Source: Mytilus galloprovincialis (Eukaryota; Mollusca; Bivalvia; Mytilida; Mytilidae). From it: a stretch of 64,000 nt of DNA. The notes beneath the pieces are model-generated. The model was not told the DNA's origin and ran no database searches. It saw nothing but the letters and a program-made list of their open reading frames with translations. The translations under genes were made by a program, and so were the position numbers. Shown here one piece after another: positions 11,601 through 26,600 of this stretch. Location: contig NC_134850.1 of assembly GCF_965363235.1 (NCBI RefSeq), positions 44,512,602 through 44,576,601 on the forward strand, given 5' to 3'. The first letter of the stretch is position 1. Each line of letters opens with the position of its first letter.

Positions 11601-14600
11601 ACATGGCTAAGGAACCAGAACAAATAAATGGACAATTGAATGTAGAAGAAATACATGGAACGTTACAAAATGTGGAAGTAATGCAGAAATCTTTTCCATC
11701 CACTGACATTAAGACTGTGAATATTAATAATAGTGCTAATGAACAAGTCAAACACATTATAGAATCAACATCAGCAACTTTACAGTCAATCACAGACGCT
11801 TTAAAAGATGAAAAGCTTGGTAAAACTAGCCAAAGTTTTCATCATCATGTGAATTACAATGACTCTACCAGGACACCTGACATAGAATTTAGATCAATTG
11901 AGGACCATTTAAATACAAATATTAGTGATAAAGTTAAAAATCAGAATAAGAGAAAATCACACGGAAAGGTCAGAACTTCTGTTCAAAAGTCAAATACTTC
12001 TAGTCCTAAATTGAGAAATGTATCTGGAAGTTTAAAATCAGAAGCATTTCCAAGTAGTTCAAAATCAGAAACATTTTCAAGTTCTCCGAAATCAGAAACA
12101 ATATCAGGTAGTAGAAAATCAGAAATGTTGAGTCAGTGGAAGCCAGAAAATTTATCAGGAATAAATTTCAGTGAGAAAACTATCGGTGCGGTTGAGGATT
12201 TTACTGAAAGTATAGATGCTCCTTTTAAATCAGGGTCACATGTTATGGACAGTTCAAAAGATCCTTCCAAAATAGCAACAAAGAGTAAAACAAGTAAAAA
12301 ACATATTGAACATATAGCAAAACAGAAGAAAGACTGGAGTCAGCATTTAGACATAAATAATAAAACTGTACAGGATATTGAAAGGAAAAATGTGATCTTT
12401 AATATGGACTTTAGATTTTTCGTTGATGCATGTCTGTTTTCAGATCAGGTAAGACACAAATGTAAGAATAATGTTAGAATTGTAGCAATGTATTTATTGC
12501 TAGGAACATTTCACACTAAAGGAAAAATTCTAATGTGATTATGATGAATTCAACTTCAAAATAAACCTAGATGGCAAACATGTATTTCTGGCAAGGACTC
12601 ATTTTCCATACAGATATTAAGAAAATAATATCAATGATGCTGTTTAAAAAAAAATCAAAGTTAAATTTGACAAACTCAATATTTATTGCAGTCAGTTTAC
12701 GTATGAATTAAATGATTTTGGATTTTTTAATGGAAACCATATTACCATACATTGTATTACCAGAGTGGTTCATGACCTTGAAATCTATTATACCACTACT
12801 ATGAGATTTAAATTGTTATGTTTTTATCAATAATTTATATTGTAGGCCCTTACATCAACTGATCAAGGTAGAGTTGTTCCCCTTTGTTAGTTTTAATGGA
12901 AATCTTTGATATAGAAAGAATACCACTATATTGAATATATGTTTCTTACCAATAATTTATATTGTAGGCTGACAAAGCATACTTTGCTTTGAGATTTAAT
13001 AGACACAAACAGTTTAAGAAACCTGAATATGCCATCACGGATAACTCCATCTATTCTACTCTGCTTCAACATTATGCAGTAATTGTAAGTACATAATTTT
13101 GGTACGATTTAATTAATAATCAGCAAACATTCAGATGAGTATTGACATTGTTTAAAAAAATATCTCTGAGGTTATGGTGGTACTTAACACTACAGGGAGA
13201 TAATTCTGTAAAATCAACTAAACGTTTTTATTACGTTGTGTTGTTAACCCTTTCACCGATTGCTGCCCAGACAGAAGCTACTCTGAGACGATGGTTTCCC
13301 TGGCTACTATTACTCAATTGGGAGATCTTCATAATAAATGTCAATAAAAACTTATTTGTAGTTATTTGTGTATTTATTTCATTCACTAACACCATGTTCA
13401 CAGTTTTATTCATGTTTTAATAATTTTTTCTTCTAAAAATATTCAAATTTTCGGCATTTTCTAGGTGAAATTCTCAAAATTCTGCTCTTTGACCCCAAAT
13501 CGTAATTTTTAATCCAAAACGGCAAAATTTTGAAATTTTTTATGAGGCTGTACAAATTCCTCACACTGAACGATGTCCATTCCAAGTGTTTTGTACTTAA
13601 AACGACATTTTATGTCAAAAAAGTATACTAGTTTGGCTTCAATTCTTCCATATTCTTTCAAAAAAAATGTTCCCTCATTTCAAATTCTCGTAAATTCTGT
13701 AAATTTCCTCTGATTTTGACACGGTTTTCAACAAACGGAAGCGCCATGTTTACACTTTCATCCGGATATTCATCAAAGAAAGATAACTCATGTTTGCACT
13801 GTTTTAAGTGGGAAACATTAAAGAGGTATTCCGATCCCGGTAAAACGTGACTCATCGTCAGCTGTCTGAAGCGTGAATCCCTGTAAACCGGGACTCATCG
13901 GCGAAAGGGTTAAGGGAATATTAAGCTTCTCGATGATCAGAATAAGTGTTTGTCAAACTGCTATATAACCAGTGTAATTTTTCTGATAAAATGGTTGGTT
14001 CAAATTTTTGAAATTTTTATTTTTTTGTCAAAGGGTTAAAGTAAATACCTTGTCAAAATTTTATGAAAATTAAACGAGCCAAATTAATTTAAGTTAAGGT
14101 GTTGGGTACCATCTTAAGTGATGTCAAAACAAACAAAAGTGTAGTAAACCTCTCGTACTGGAACATTTCTAATTGAAGATTGTTTAAACCTAATCTCACT
14201 CACTCCTTGCATAGGTAGTAAATGTGAAATGGTCCTAGGTCTTTTTCATACTTCATGGCGAAAAAGATTGGTACATATATTGATTAAAATCTCTCCTTGT
14301 TTTTGTATATAGATATAAGAAGATGTGGTATGAGTGTCAATGAGACAACTCTCCATCAAAGTCACAATCTGTTAAAATAAACCATTATAACATTTAAAAA
14401 CCACATCAACAATCACATCCACTGAACTTCAGGTTCCTGAATATTATATACAGTATAATTGATCGTGTAAATTATGCCAGGTAACCACACTTTAACTTTT
14501 ATTTATTTCAGGGGGATATAACAAAAATGGAAGAAATAATGGATTGTTTAAAAGAACAGCCTGATATCAAGCCATCATTACAGTGCTATTCAGCTTTTCT

Positions 14601-17600
14601 AAGCTACCTTGGAAGACAGACACAAATGGATGTAGAAATGGGACAGGAAATACTAAATGAGATCAGTTCTCTGGTATGTACAGAAAACATTAAAAATTTA
14701 AGTACATGGAGATCTGTTGATAACATTTAATATATCATGTAAATTATATATATATTTTTGTGTTTGGATTTTTAAGTGCTTTAAATGTCTCACTGTTAGC
14801 ATTGTTGTTTGACCTCTTCTCAGTTTCTGAATGATTCACTGGTAAAAATAAATATGAATAGGAAAACTTTACTATATTTTTTTTGCTTCTCTAAGGTTGT
14901 AGAAAATATTTGAAAATGTGAAATGAAATAAGAAAGAAAAAAATGTTGGGACAGAGGGATGACAATAAATTGTATTTGAATATTGTTTTTTTGCAGGGTT
15001 ATGATGTAAAAAATATTTTCAATGAATGTGTGATGAGAAAAAATGAGAGGCAGATTATTTTAAATGTAAGTATATAATGAGTATACGAATAAATATAGCA
15101 AGGTCTTATGAAAACAACTCACTCATTTTTGTCGAGCCTGCAACTTTTGTTGCAGAAAGCTCGACCTAGTAATAGTGATCGGCGTCGGTGTTAGCTAACT
15201 TCTTAAAAGCTTTATATTTAAGAAGGTGGAAGACCTGGATGCTTCATACTTTGTATATAGATGCCTCATGTTACGAAGTTTCCTTCAGTCACATGTCCAA
15301 TGTCCTTGACCTCATTTTCATGGTTCAGTGACCACTTGAAAAAAAAGTACAGATTTTTTGTAATGTTGAATTCTCTCTTATTTTAAGTAATAGGATAACT
15401 ATTTGGTATGTGCATACCTTGCAAGGTCCTCATGCCCATCAGACAGTTTTCACTTGACCTCAACCTCATTTCATGGATCAGTGAACAAGGTTAATTTTTG
15501 GTGGTCAAGTCCATATCTCAGATACTATAAGCAATAGTGCTAGTATATTCGGTGTATGGAAGGACTGTAAGGTGTACATGTCCAACTGGCAGGTGTCATC
15601 TGACCTTGCCCTAATTTTCATGGTTCAGTGGTTATAGTTAAGTTTTTGTGTTTTGATCTGTTTTTCTCATACTTTATGCAATAAGTGTACTATATTTGTT
15701 TTATTGAATGATTGTAAGGTGTACATGTCTAGCGGGTAGATATCATCTGATCTTGACCTCATTTTCATGGTTCAGTGGTCAAAGTAAAGTTTTTGAGTTT
15801 TGGTCTTTTTATCTAACACTATATGTCATAGGTCAACTGTATTTGGTGTATGGAAATATTTTATGATCTATGTCAGTCGCACAGGTTTTATTTGACTGTG
15901 ACCTCATTTTCATGGTTCATTGCACAGTGTTAAGTTTTTGTGTTTTGGTCTATTTTTCTTAAACTATAAGTAATAGGTCAACTATATTTGTTGTATGGAA
16001 GCATTGTTAGCTGTACATGTCTGCCTGGCATAGTTCATCTGATCTTGACCTCTATTTCATGGTTCATTAGTCTTTGTTTAGTTATCTTGGTTAATGTTAA
16101 GTTTATGTGACAGTTGTAATAAAGCTTTATACTTAGGACTATCAACATAATATCAATGATTAGTAAAAGAAGGCGAGACATTTCAGCGTGTGCACACTTG
16201 TGGTTATAAAAAAATGAGTTATATTAAAGATAATGCTGATTTCAGTTTAATATTGATAATCCTACTTGTCAAATGAAATCTTTTGAAAATGCACTTATAT
16301 TCTTGATGCTTTTGGAGGATTACTCTTTGAAATAACAAAATTTCTTTTAATTCCAAACATGTAATGATCTTTGCATTACAGTTTGCAACACTTAGAAAAA
16401 TGAGGAAAAGAATATGCACAATTCTATTAGTATTACTGAATGACGATTTCAACATCACAATAGATAATGACATGTTTTAAAGGGAAATAATTGTGTTTAG
16501 ATGTGTTTTTAGTATGGTTGTCTCCCCTTGCTGTTAATGATTTCATTGTTATTATTTCTATACAAACATATTGTTTATACATATATTTATATATAAGTTT
16601 GCAAAAAAAATGTATGTCTTTTCTATGAATCTATCTTCTTTCATATTAATGGCAGATACTAAATTATTTTTTCCATACAATTATTTCATTTAAACATCAC
16701 ATTTTAGCTTAAAATTAGTTGATAGGTGATTTTATTTTAGTTGAGATATAACTTGAGCCACTTATACCTTTTAATACTATGAAACCATATCTTTTCAGGC
16801 TTTAAATCAGTTGATAGAGGACTTTGTACCAAATTCTCCAGAGGGACCACGGCCATATTCTGGACCTCTTCTCCAGCCTCTTAATGAACAAGTTGATTTA
16901 TCTCAGGCAAGTTATAAAGTCTGCAATATAAAGTCATTTTTTAGGCTTCATCTAAAACAATTGTAACATGTAACTAGATGTACTGAATAAGTAGTTATTT
17001 AACCACATCTTTGCCTAAAATGATGGAGTTGTATATAACTTCAAAAATTTTCTTCTGAACAATCATTCTGTTATACGAAATGAGTGATAAGTGGTTGTTA
17101 AGTTTTCTGTGTTATAGCTGTGAAATAGAAAAAAATCACATTCAGTAATAAGAAATAATTTGTAAAATGTAGAATAAATTTATTTGTTTTGTTTGTACAA
17201 AAGTGATTATTTATACAAAAGTAAACAATATCCTGCATATACAGTCCAGAAAAATCTCCTGTATCATGAATTATTGATTCTTTTTAGCTCACCTGGCCCA
17301 AAGGGCCAAGTGAGCTTTTCCCATCACTTGGCGTCCGGCGTCCGTCGTCGTCGTCCGTCGTCGTTAGCTTTTACAAAAATCTTCTCCTCTGAAACTACTG
17401 GGCCAAATTAAACCAAACTTGGCCACAATCATCATTGGGGTATCTAGTTTAAAAAATGTGTGGCGTGACCCGGTCAACCAACCAAGATGGCCGCCACGGC
17501 TAAAAATAGAACATAGGGGTAAAATGCAGTTTTTGGCTTATAACTCAAAAACCAAAGCATTTAGAGCAAATCTGATATGGGGTATAATTGTTTATCAGGT

Positions 17601-20600
17601 CAAGATCTATCTGCCCTGAAATTTTCAGATGAATCGGACAACCCGTTGTTGGGTTGCTGCCCCTGAATTGGTAATTTTAAGGAAATTTTGCTGTTTTTGG
17701 TTATTATTTTGAATATTATTATAGATAGAGATAAACTGTAAACAGCAATAATGTTCAGCAAAGTAAGATTTACAAATAAGTCAACATGACCGAAATGGTC
17801 AGTTGACCCCTTTAGGAGTTATTGCCCTTTATAGTCAATTTTTAACAATTTTTCGTAAATCTTAGTTATCTTTTACAAAAATCTTCTCCTCTGAAACTAC
17901 TGGGACAAATTAATCCAAACTTGGCAACAATCATCTTTGGGGTATCTAGTTTTAAAAATGTGTGGCGTGACCCGTTCAACCAACCAAGATGGCCATGGGC
18001 TAAAAATAGAACATAGGGGTAAAATGCAGTTTTTGGCTTATAACTCAAAAACCAAAGCATTTAGAGCAAATCTGACACAGGGTTAAATTGTTTAGCAGAT
18101 CAATATCTATCTGCTCTTCAATTTTCAGATGAATCTGACAACCCGTTGTTGGGTTGCTGCCCGTGAATAGGTAATTTTGCTGTTTTTGGTTATTATCTTG
18201 AATATTATTATAGATAAAGATAAACTGTAAACAGCAATAATGTTCAGCAAAGTAAGATTTACAAATAAGTCAACATGACCGAAATGGTCAATTGACCCCC
18301 TAAGGAGTTATTTTCCTTTATAGTCAATTTTTAACAATTTTCATAAAATTTGTAAATTTTTATTAACATTTCCACTGATATTACTGGGCCAATTCATTAT
18401 AGATAGAGATAATTGTAAGCAGCAAGACTGTTTAGTAAAGTAAGATTTACAAACACATCACCATCATCAAAACACAATTTTGTCATGAATCCATCTGCTT
18501 CCTTTGTTTAATATTCATATATACCAAGGTGAGCGACACAGGCTCTTTAGAGCCTCTAGTTTTTTTTGCAAATTCTCTATAGAAGAAATATTTTACTCTA
18601 GATAAAGAATATTATGATTAGATAAAATATACTGACTCTCTATTTCTTTTATAGATGGAACATTGCATTTAACATGTTAAGATTTGCATAACATTTTATG
18701 AAACCTTTTATTAACACATAACAGCAAGAAAAAAAAAAGTCTTCAATACAGCAGGATAGTTAGATATATAAAAAAATGATAATAGACTGAATATATCATC
18801 TTTTCAGCATTGTATCCTATAGACTTAGGTATAAGTTTGGATAAATTCAGGGAAAGTGTCAATATTTGAAATGAAAAATATACATGTAATTTTAGGTACA
18901 AGAAATGAACCCTTATCATGGTGTTGTCACACCTGAATATCTTCTTGAGCAGACCAAAAAACAGATGAACCTTGAGAAAAATGATGTTATATATGTAAAA
19001 ACGATAGAGAAGAAACGACCCTTGACAGAGATGGACATTGAAATGGTATGGTTGAACTTTTATGAAGCTACTTTTAAATCATTTTAAATTCCGTTTGAAA
19101 ATATCTAACAAAATCAATATTAATTTTATACATATAGAGAAAAGTAAGTTATTCAGATTTTACTTTCGTGTGTTTCAGGTTAAATGGTGTGGTCAAGGTA
19201 GTTTTTGATGAAGTTGAAGTCCAATCAAATTGAAACTTAGTACACTTGTTCCCTATGATATGATCTTTTTAATGCCAAATTATAGTTTTTAACCGAATTT
19301 CATGGACCACTGAACATAGAAAATGATAGTGCGAGTGGGGCATCTTTGTACTATGGACATATTCTTATTTATTAACTGGCAATGTATAGTACTGCATTAA
19401 TTTAGGTTATATATTTATTGTGTAATGCTTTCATAATACAAAACCTATTTCAGAAAAATAAATTGGAAAAATTGAAAAAGAACTGGAGAAATATTTTACT
19501 GTGTGCTTTTGAAAAAGAAATAGAGCGGTTAGTTAAGTCCGAGAATGGTAAGTATAGATGTTTGTTAGTAAAACTAGGTTTATATATTGAAAGGAATATT
19601 TGAATATTTTATTCAAACACCTTCTGAAGTGTAGGTTCATAAAATTCAAGGAAACAAAATATATTTATGACTTAACTTTAAATGCACAGATTTACAATAT
19701 CAACAGCAGCATATTTTGAATTTGGTTTTGGAAAAAAATAATCATCATGGACAGTTAAAAGCCTATGCTAAAAAAATCTTGAGGACGGATGTTAGTTTGT
19801 TGGAACGGGACAATAAAGGGCTGACCCGTGTTAAGAGAGAGCAATATCTCTTGCACATAAAATAAAGTCTTTTAGATTTTGAAAAAGAGCAGGCTAATGC
19901 CACTATATGGCAGCAAAGTGGAAAGGGATTAATATAAGATGCTATAACTTGTTTCCCAATCTACTATAAATAAATATGTTTACCTAAACTAAAAAAAATC
20001 TGCACAATTTTTACATTCATGCAATTAGACTTTTGTTTACTATAGTCATCAATTTTAGGATATTTCAGAAATACAAATTTTAAAATTTCTTCCAAGAATT
20101 TCAATCCAAATGTTGAAAAGAAGCTTATTTATTGAGATATACTGAATTATTATATAAAATAGATCTCCATGTGTTATTTTATGGTTGTAATTTCAGGTAG
20201 CAGTGATGTTTGCGTCAGTCCATTTTTGAAGATGTTCAAACCAGAAGAATATGTTGACCTAATGATGACTGTGAGTTCCATATATTTTACACAAGGTCGT
20301 AACTTATTTTATAGAATTATTCATACTGATTTGAAATAATTGTCAATATGAATCAAAAGAAATTGGGGATAAGTCAATGAGACTTTTTCCATCAACTGAA
20401 AAAAAATGCATCCAGAGGTGGAAATGTGTCCTTAAACGTAGTGCTCTGTTAATTGGTAATCAATTTTATTAATTATAAATTTGATGCATACACATTCACA
20501 TTGCAACACTACAACAATGTAGAATTACATGAATTAAGGGCTTTATTTAGTATGCACTTTTAAAAAGAACATGAAGGTCAATACAAACATATTCTAAGCT

Positions 20601-23600
20601 CACCTGACACAAAGAGCTCTATGTTTCAGACTGGAAAAAAATTGCATTTTGTAAAAAAAACAAATAATTTCTGTGCAGCATTATAGAAATAATCATATTT
20701 TTGTATTTTTGTCTACTTTCGTGGGTACCAATTTTCTTGTTAGAAGGAAAACTTACATGTTAGTTGATATTATAAGTTATCTACGTTCATATCCGTAGAT
20801 ATGGATATTTTAACACCCTGAAGTATCCAAGTACACCTTGAGGCGTTGCCGAAGGGTGTACAGGGTACTGAAGGGTGTTAAAATATCTATATCTACGGAT
20901 ATGAACGTAGATAACGAATTTATCTCCAGTCTTGGTCCGAATCGGACGAGTTTTAGGGAAATTCGGGTACAAATGTAACATGAAAACAACGTTTTTTTCA
21001 TTATCTAAAAAAGTTTTATTGAAATTTGGAAATTTTACATAGTTTCTTCTGGGTGTAGGGTACTACACCTTTGGTAGAACCCTACAGGTAGTCAAATATA
21101 AGACGTTTTTAATACGGAGACAGATTGAGTCAAATTTGGCACTCAATGTTGTGAGAGCTACGTCATAGATGGTTTGACGTCAACGTGGGTCATTTGCATA
21201 GCTAGGTCAGTAGTCCCATTCCTTGAAAATGTGGTGGTCAAGTGATGCATTTAATGAAATGAGTGTAAATGATCAGCATAATAGGACAAAATTGTAGTAA
21301 AATAAATATTTCATTACAAACATCATGGATAACCTACAGAATTCAATATTTCACAAGGAGCAATCATGGAACGAAGGAAAACGTGTGTGAAGTTCCCCGG
21401 GACAATGATTAGCAACGTCCGGGGATATGGGTTAGCAACACCCAGGGGCTATGGGTTTTGTAACGACGTGCGTTAACCAATCAAAATCCTAGATATATAC
21501 TAAGCCGGGGATAATTAATTTTGTAGTATCGCCAAAGTCTTCACACAAGTTTATAGGAAATTTGTCATTTATTGAGCATTTAATTTTGTGGTTCATGTGT
21601 ACCCAAAAAATCCATGAAAATTGGTATCTGATGAATAATAATAAATCCACAGTAATGTACAATGATTTCTATTTTAGGAAGTGGAACGTTTATGTCTTGG
21701 ATCAGGTGGATACAGTCCGTCTGCAAATTATCTGTGGCTAACATTTGGTAAAAGAATATATCAGATGTGTCTCATAAGGTTCAAAGATACACATGGAATT
21801 ACAGACCAGGTAATATGTCCTCTTCTTGAACATCACCTAGATGATAGGATTGCAATACTTGACAACAACAAAGATGATTGATTATTGTTTTACAGTCACA
21901 TGACCATAGCAGTGACAAAAAAAAATATGTTTACATACAGTGATAACAATAACTTAATGCTAATGCCTTGGCCGAAAAAATTCCTTAGAATGCCAGGAGA
22001 TGCTTCTGAAAAATAATCATACCTTATTTGCCTTTGAAAAATAATCATACCTAATTCGCCTTTGAAAAATAATCATACCTAATTCACATTGTCACCACTG
22101 ATAGTGGTTGCAAATCATTTTCTCTAGATATAACTTTTAGATAAGGGAACACTAGAATGAAGGACACGGTCAAATATTTAGGTTCAACTTTTTTATCTCT
22201 CTGCATACATTTATCTTTAAAAAAAAAGGTATATCCCCTCTCTTACTTTGAACTCAATGGAGTTGGGTAATGAAACTTTTTAATATTATTCATCACAACT
22301 TGCAGATGTGTTGCCTTCAAGACAGAAAAGAAGTTGTGATCAAAAACTTTGATTATCTGCCCTCGATGGATATACTTTAACCGTTCTGGAGTTATTCCCC
22401 TTTTACAGTGTTGTATGCAGGCACAGGCATAAGTTGTTACCTCTTGGGACACATTCTTCATTTGTTACAGCCTACATTTAAATTGTGAATATGAGAAAAT
22501 ATTTTTTATAAAGAGTAAACAGATGTTAAGTTTTTTAACTGACCATTATTGAAAGATTTAGTATTTGAAAAATGACTTTTATTTTGTAGATATTAAAGCA
22601 ATACAATGATTTTGCTGAGTTGTATACAAGAGAAGATTTCCCTTTTAACAACCAGAGAGAATGTTGGCAAGAACTAGGTCAAAAATATATAGATGGCCCG
22701 TCTGCTGTAAGTACTGTTATAATTTATTCAGTCAATAACATGATTTTTGTGTCTTAATTTAAATTAGAAAATAAGGTGATGGTATAGGATTGCCATTAAG
22801 AAAACTTTCCAAGAATTGTGTTTATCAGTACAGATTAGTGAAGGTCTTCAACAATGAGCAAAACCTAAACATTTTAAGTTTTAATCTGTCTCAGCATAAC
22901 AATAGTGGAAACAATTCACAAGAGAATGTCAACGTATATTTGTTCCGCCTAACAGAAGTTCCACTGGAAACTTTGTTATAAACAATGTTATAATATCTAT
23001 TCCTGTTGGAACAAATATTCTATACCATTTATTCCGTTAGGAACATATACTGTAATATTTATTCCAATGGAAATAATATCAAATCAGTAGCTGAAATGAA
23101 CAATAAATGTCTATCCCTTCTGTAACTTAACCAGGGCTTCCAAAACGGTCATATATTCCGGTCACTTGTATAATGTCTGGTAAAAGTCTGGCTTTGCAAA
23201 GCATGAAACTATCATCTACTTTTTAGTTTTCAAGGCTTTTTCGGACATTTTAACATAATTCACAATCTTTTTGACCCAACCTTTTGCCTTTAACATCCAC
23301 ACATTTCCAGTCATAAAAGTGACATGATGATTAATTACTATCAAAACAACCCCTACTTCAATACTTTCTAATTTTAATCAAGGCTAATTAATTGTTGGAC
23401 AGCTGAAATCTACCTGTTCAGGTGACATCAAATATTTGAATAATATCATAAATTTTGTTTATTTCTTCAGGATCTGTCCATGAAAAGATGGTCTGACCAG
23501 TTGAAGAAAAAAGTAAGTAGTAAAAGTGAATATTAAATTTTGCAATTTTTCAAATGTTTCTAAACTTTTCATTTCATTGTTTAAAATAAAATGCCATTTT

Positions 23601-26600
23601 TTCTGAATTTTACTTATAAATGGAATTTAGTTTTTCTTCAAGGAAACATAACATTCACTCTGTGATTCAAAGTTTTTTTAAAAATTTTAATGACTTTCTT
23701 AAACTATCCTGGATTTGTACCAAACTTGGACAGAAGCTTGTTTATATCATAAGTATCCAGAAGTAAATTTTGTAAAAAAAAATACTCCATTTTTTTCTTA
23801 TTTTACTTATAAATGGACTTAGTTTTTCTTCCAGTTAACATTGCATACAGTCTACAGTCAAAAATTTTAATACATTTATGAGATTCATAAACTATCCTGG
23901 ATTTTGACCAAACTTGGACAGAAGCTTCTTGCAATCAAAAGATAGTATCGAGAGCATTTTTTCACTTCATTTTGTTTAAGCATAAGTATAAGTAGGCGAG
24001 ACTGGGTTTTCGCAGAACCCTTACCAATTTTTACCAAAGTATATAAAGTAGTTCTATCATCATATTTGGTTGTCCAGCTCAGTCATGTATTTTGTATGTT
24101 AGACTTATTGATGTCAGTCTGTATGATCTTTAAGGCAGTTATTCAAAGTCGACACTTAACATTTGTGTATTTTTAGATTGGGAAGACTTTATATGAGTTA
24201 ATAATGTACAAGTTAACCATAGATGGTAGTGTATTAAGTGATGACGGACCAGAACACAATGGCAGGGAACATACCAAGTGAGTACCAGTAAAACTTTAAA
24301 CGATAGAGACTAAACCAACTATACTTTACAGCTTATTTCCTATTGCTTGTAGAGTAAAAATTTGGATGGCTTGCTTGCTTTGTTTGTATAAACATTTACC
24401 CAAGATTTGTAGTTAAGATTGACATATTCAAACAATATATAGAGGCATAGTTGAACCTGTATATTATATTATTTAAATTTGATTGGACGTTATTCCAATC
24501 ACAATTGTACAATATACAAACAAAGCAAGCAAGCTAACCAAAGTCTTGCTTTACATACATTAGGAAATTAGCTGTAAAGAAAACTAAATAGATCCAGAGG
24601 ACAATGTGAATAAAAGCAAGTAAACTTATTCACTATATTCTGCCATGTAATGAACTATTAAAAAAGTGGAAAATTACTGAAGACAACTTATGTAAGCTTT
24701 GTAAAGAAAAAGATAACTATGAACACTTTTTTGTCAACTGCTTATTTAATACAGACTTCCTAAAAATAGCAATGAAATTAATGAACTCCCTAGGTATAGA
24801 CAAAAACATTATAAGTCTTGAAAATCTAGTAATAGGGTACAAAATTGAAGACTCAGCATACTTTGATATTAACTACATACTAACAATAATATCCTTTTCA
24901 TTATATAAAGCATATTATGTCTCAGAAAAGAAAACAAAAAAAATAAACATTTTGAAAATTTTCCAGAAAGAAATTTCAGATATTATTGAAATGAACAATT
25001 TTAATAACAAAAATAATAGTAAGACAATTCTAAAAACAAATAGATTCATTGAAGATTTAAAAAAAAAATATTAGAATTAAATCAATTAAATGTTCGAAAC
25101 ATTATTTTATAAAAAGTACAAAACATTGTAATTTGAAACACAATTGTTAATTGTTTACAAGCCATATATGGTCATGTTTATTCACAGGTTCAATCATGCA
25201 TGTCGGAATGTGTTACAGTTTGTAAAAATGTTCAACCATGCATAAGTAACGACATGGTACATATTGTTGTTTTATTCATAAACATTATAGGAAAAAAAGA
25301 TAAACATGTGTAATCACGATTATTTAATAATTTATTCTAGTGTAGACAAATTGTGAATTGTGCACGCTAAAATGATTGACTTAACTTGTGTAATACATAT
25401 ACACGACGACATACAATAGATCAGTAGAAACTTAAACAAAAATTGCATACTTACCAAATTTTATAAAATAAGTTAAATCCTGTTTATGTAAGAATATTTA
25501 GACACAATCGATAAAGCGATATAACGCACATGCTTGCTGAACCAACACTAACTTTGCCCAATTTCTTTCAATGGAATACGGATCATTTGATAAAATCGAT
25601 AACGGAAAAGATTCCGGAAAAGGTACTAATGTATAAAAAAAGGAAAGAAATTATTTAACGAAGATCTGTATGTGTATTCACAATATTTATTTTATATAAT
25701 TGTGAAATCAATTGTACTATAGATACTAATATTATGAATAAGTTATATCTTACCAAATAGTGCTTCCCTAAACTATTAGGTAAACTAACATGAGGGATAC
25801 TAAGTTACAAGCTGTAAACTTAGTAAATTGTTACAGCAAATATGCAATAAAGATATTATTACGTTTAAAAAAAAAAAAAAAAAAAAAAGCAAGTATGGGG
25901 TATACATCAGTGAGACAGTAGCCCAATGACAAAACTAACCAAAACATCTTCAACAATATACCATTTACAATATCATCAGCTGTAAATGGTTCCAAGTCTG
26001 TAAAAGTTGCGAATAAATTCAGCATAATATCCAAAGGTTTCCCGTCAATGCAAATTTTCCAAATAACCAAAACATAAGATAGATATAGGAAAATGTGGTG
26101 TGAGTGCCAGTGAGACAACTCTCCATCCAAATAACAATTTAAAAAAAAAAATAGGTCAATGTACGGCCTTCAACACGGAGCCTAGTATGATATATGACAA
26201 CCATTGCTTTATTAAAAGGCTTCACTGTTAAATTGTACTTATTTACTTTTTTAAAAGAAATGAATTATTTGATCTTATATTAAGGAAATTTTGTTTAAAG
26301 TTTTCATATAAAACATATTTAAGTTACTCTTATCAATTGGAAAAGTGAAATAAAAGGGAAAAGAAGCCCCTGACAGCACCAAAAGGGGAACAAAAGAACA
26401 GAGAATGGATTTTACAATGAGAAACTACAGTACTTAAAATTAAATCTTTTGAAAATTAGAATTCCAATGAAAAACTAGCAGTGAAATCTGGATTTTTATC
26501 TTGTATTTTACAGAAATGAGATTCCAGCAATTTACTGTCTTTTCTTGTATTTTACAGGAATGAGATTCCAGCAATTTACTGTCTTTTCTTGTATTTTACA

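Noticed and set aside
11603-12538. A 311-codon open frame as an independent gene
   Set aside because: It is exon 3 of POLRMT: an acceptor at 11540, a donor at 12448 and matching phases on both sides; the ATG is internal.
19690-19865. Possible cassette exon in POLRMT intron 9 (57 open codons after a CACAG)
   Set aside because: It is in phase with exon 9 but ends in a stop with no donor before it, and has no counterpart in known POLRMT.
24772-25074. A 100-codon gene
   Set aside because: It continues upstream in frame into a LINE zinc-knuckle-like motif; it is the tail of a truncated LINE.
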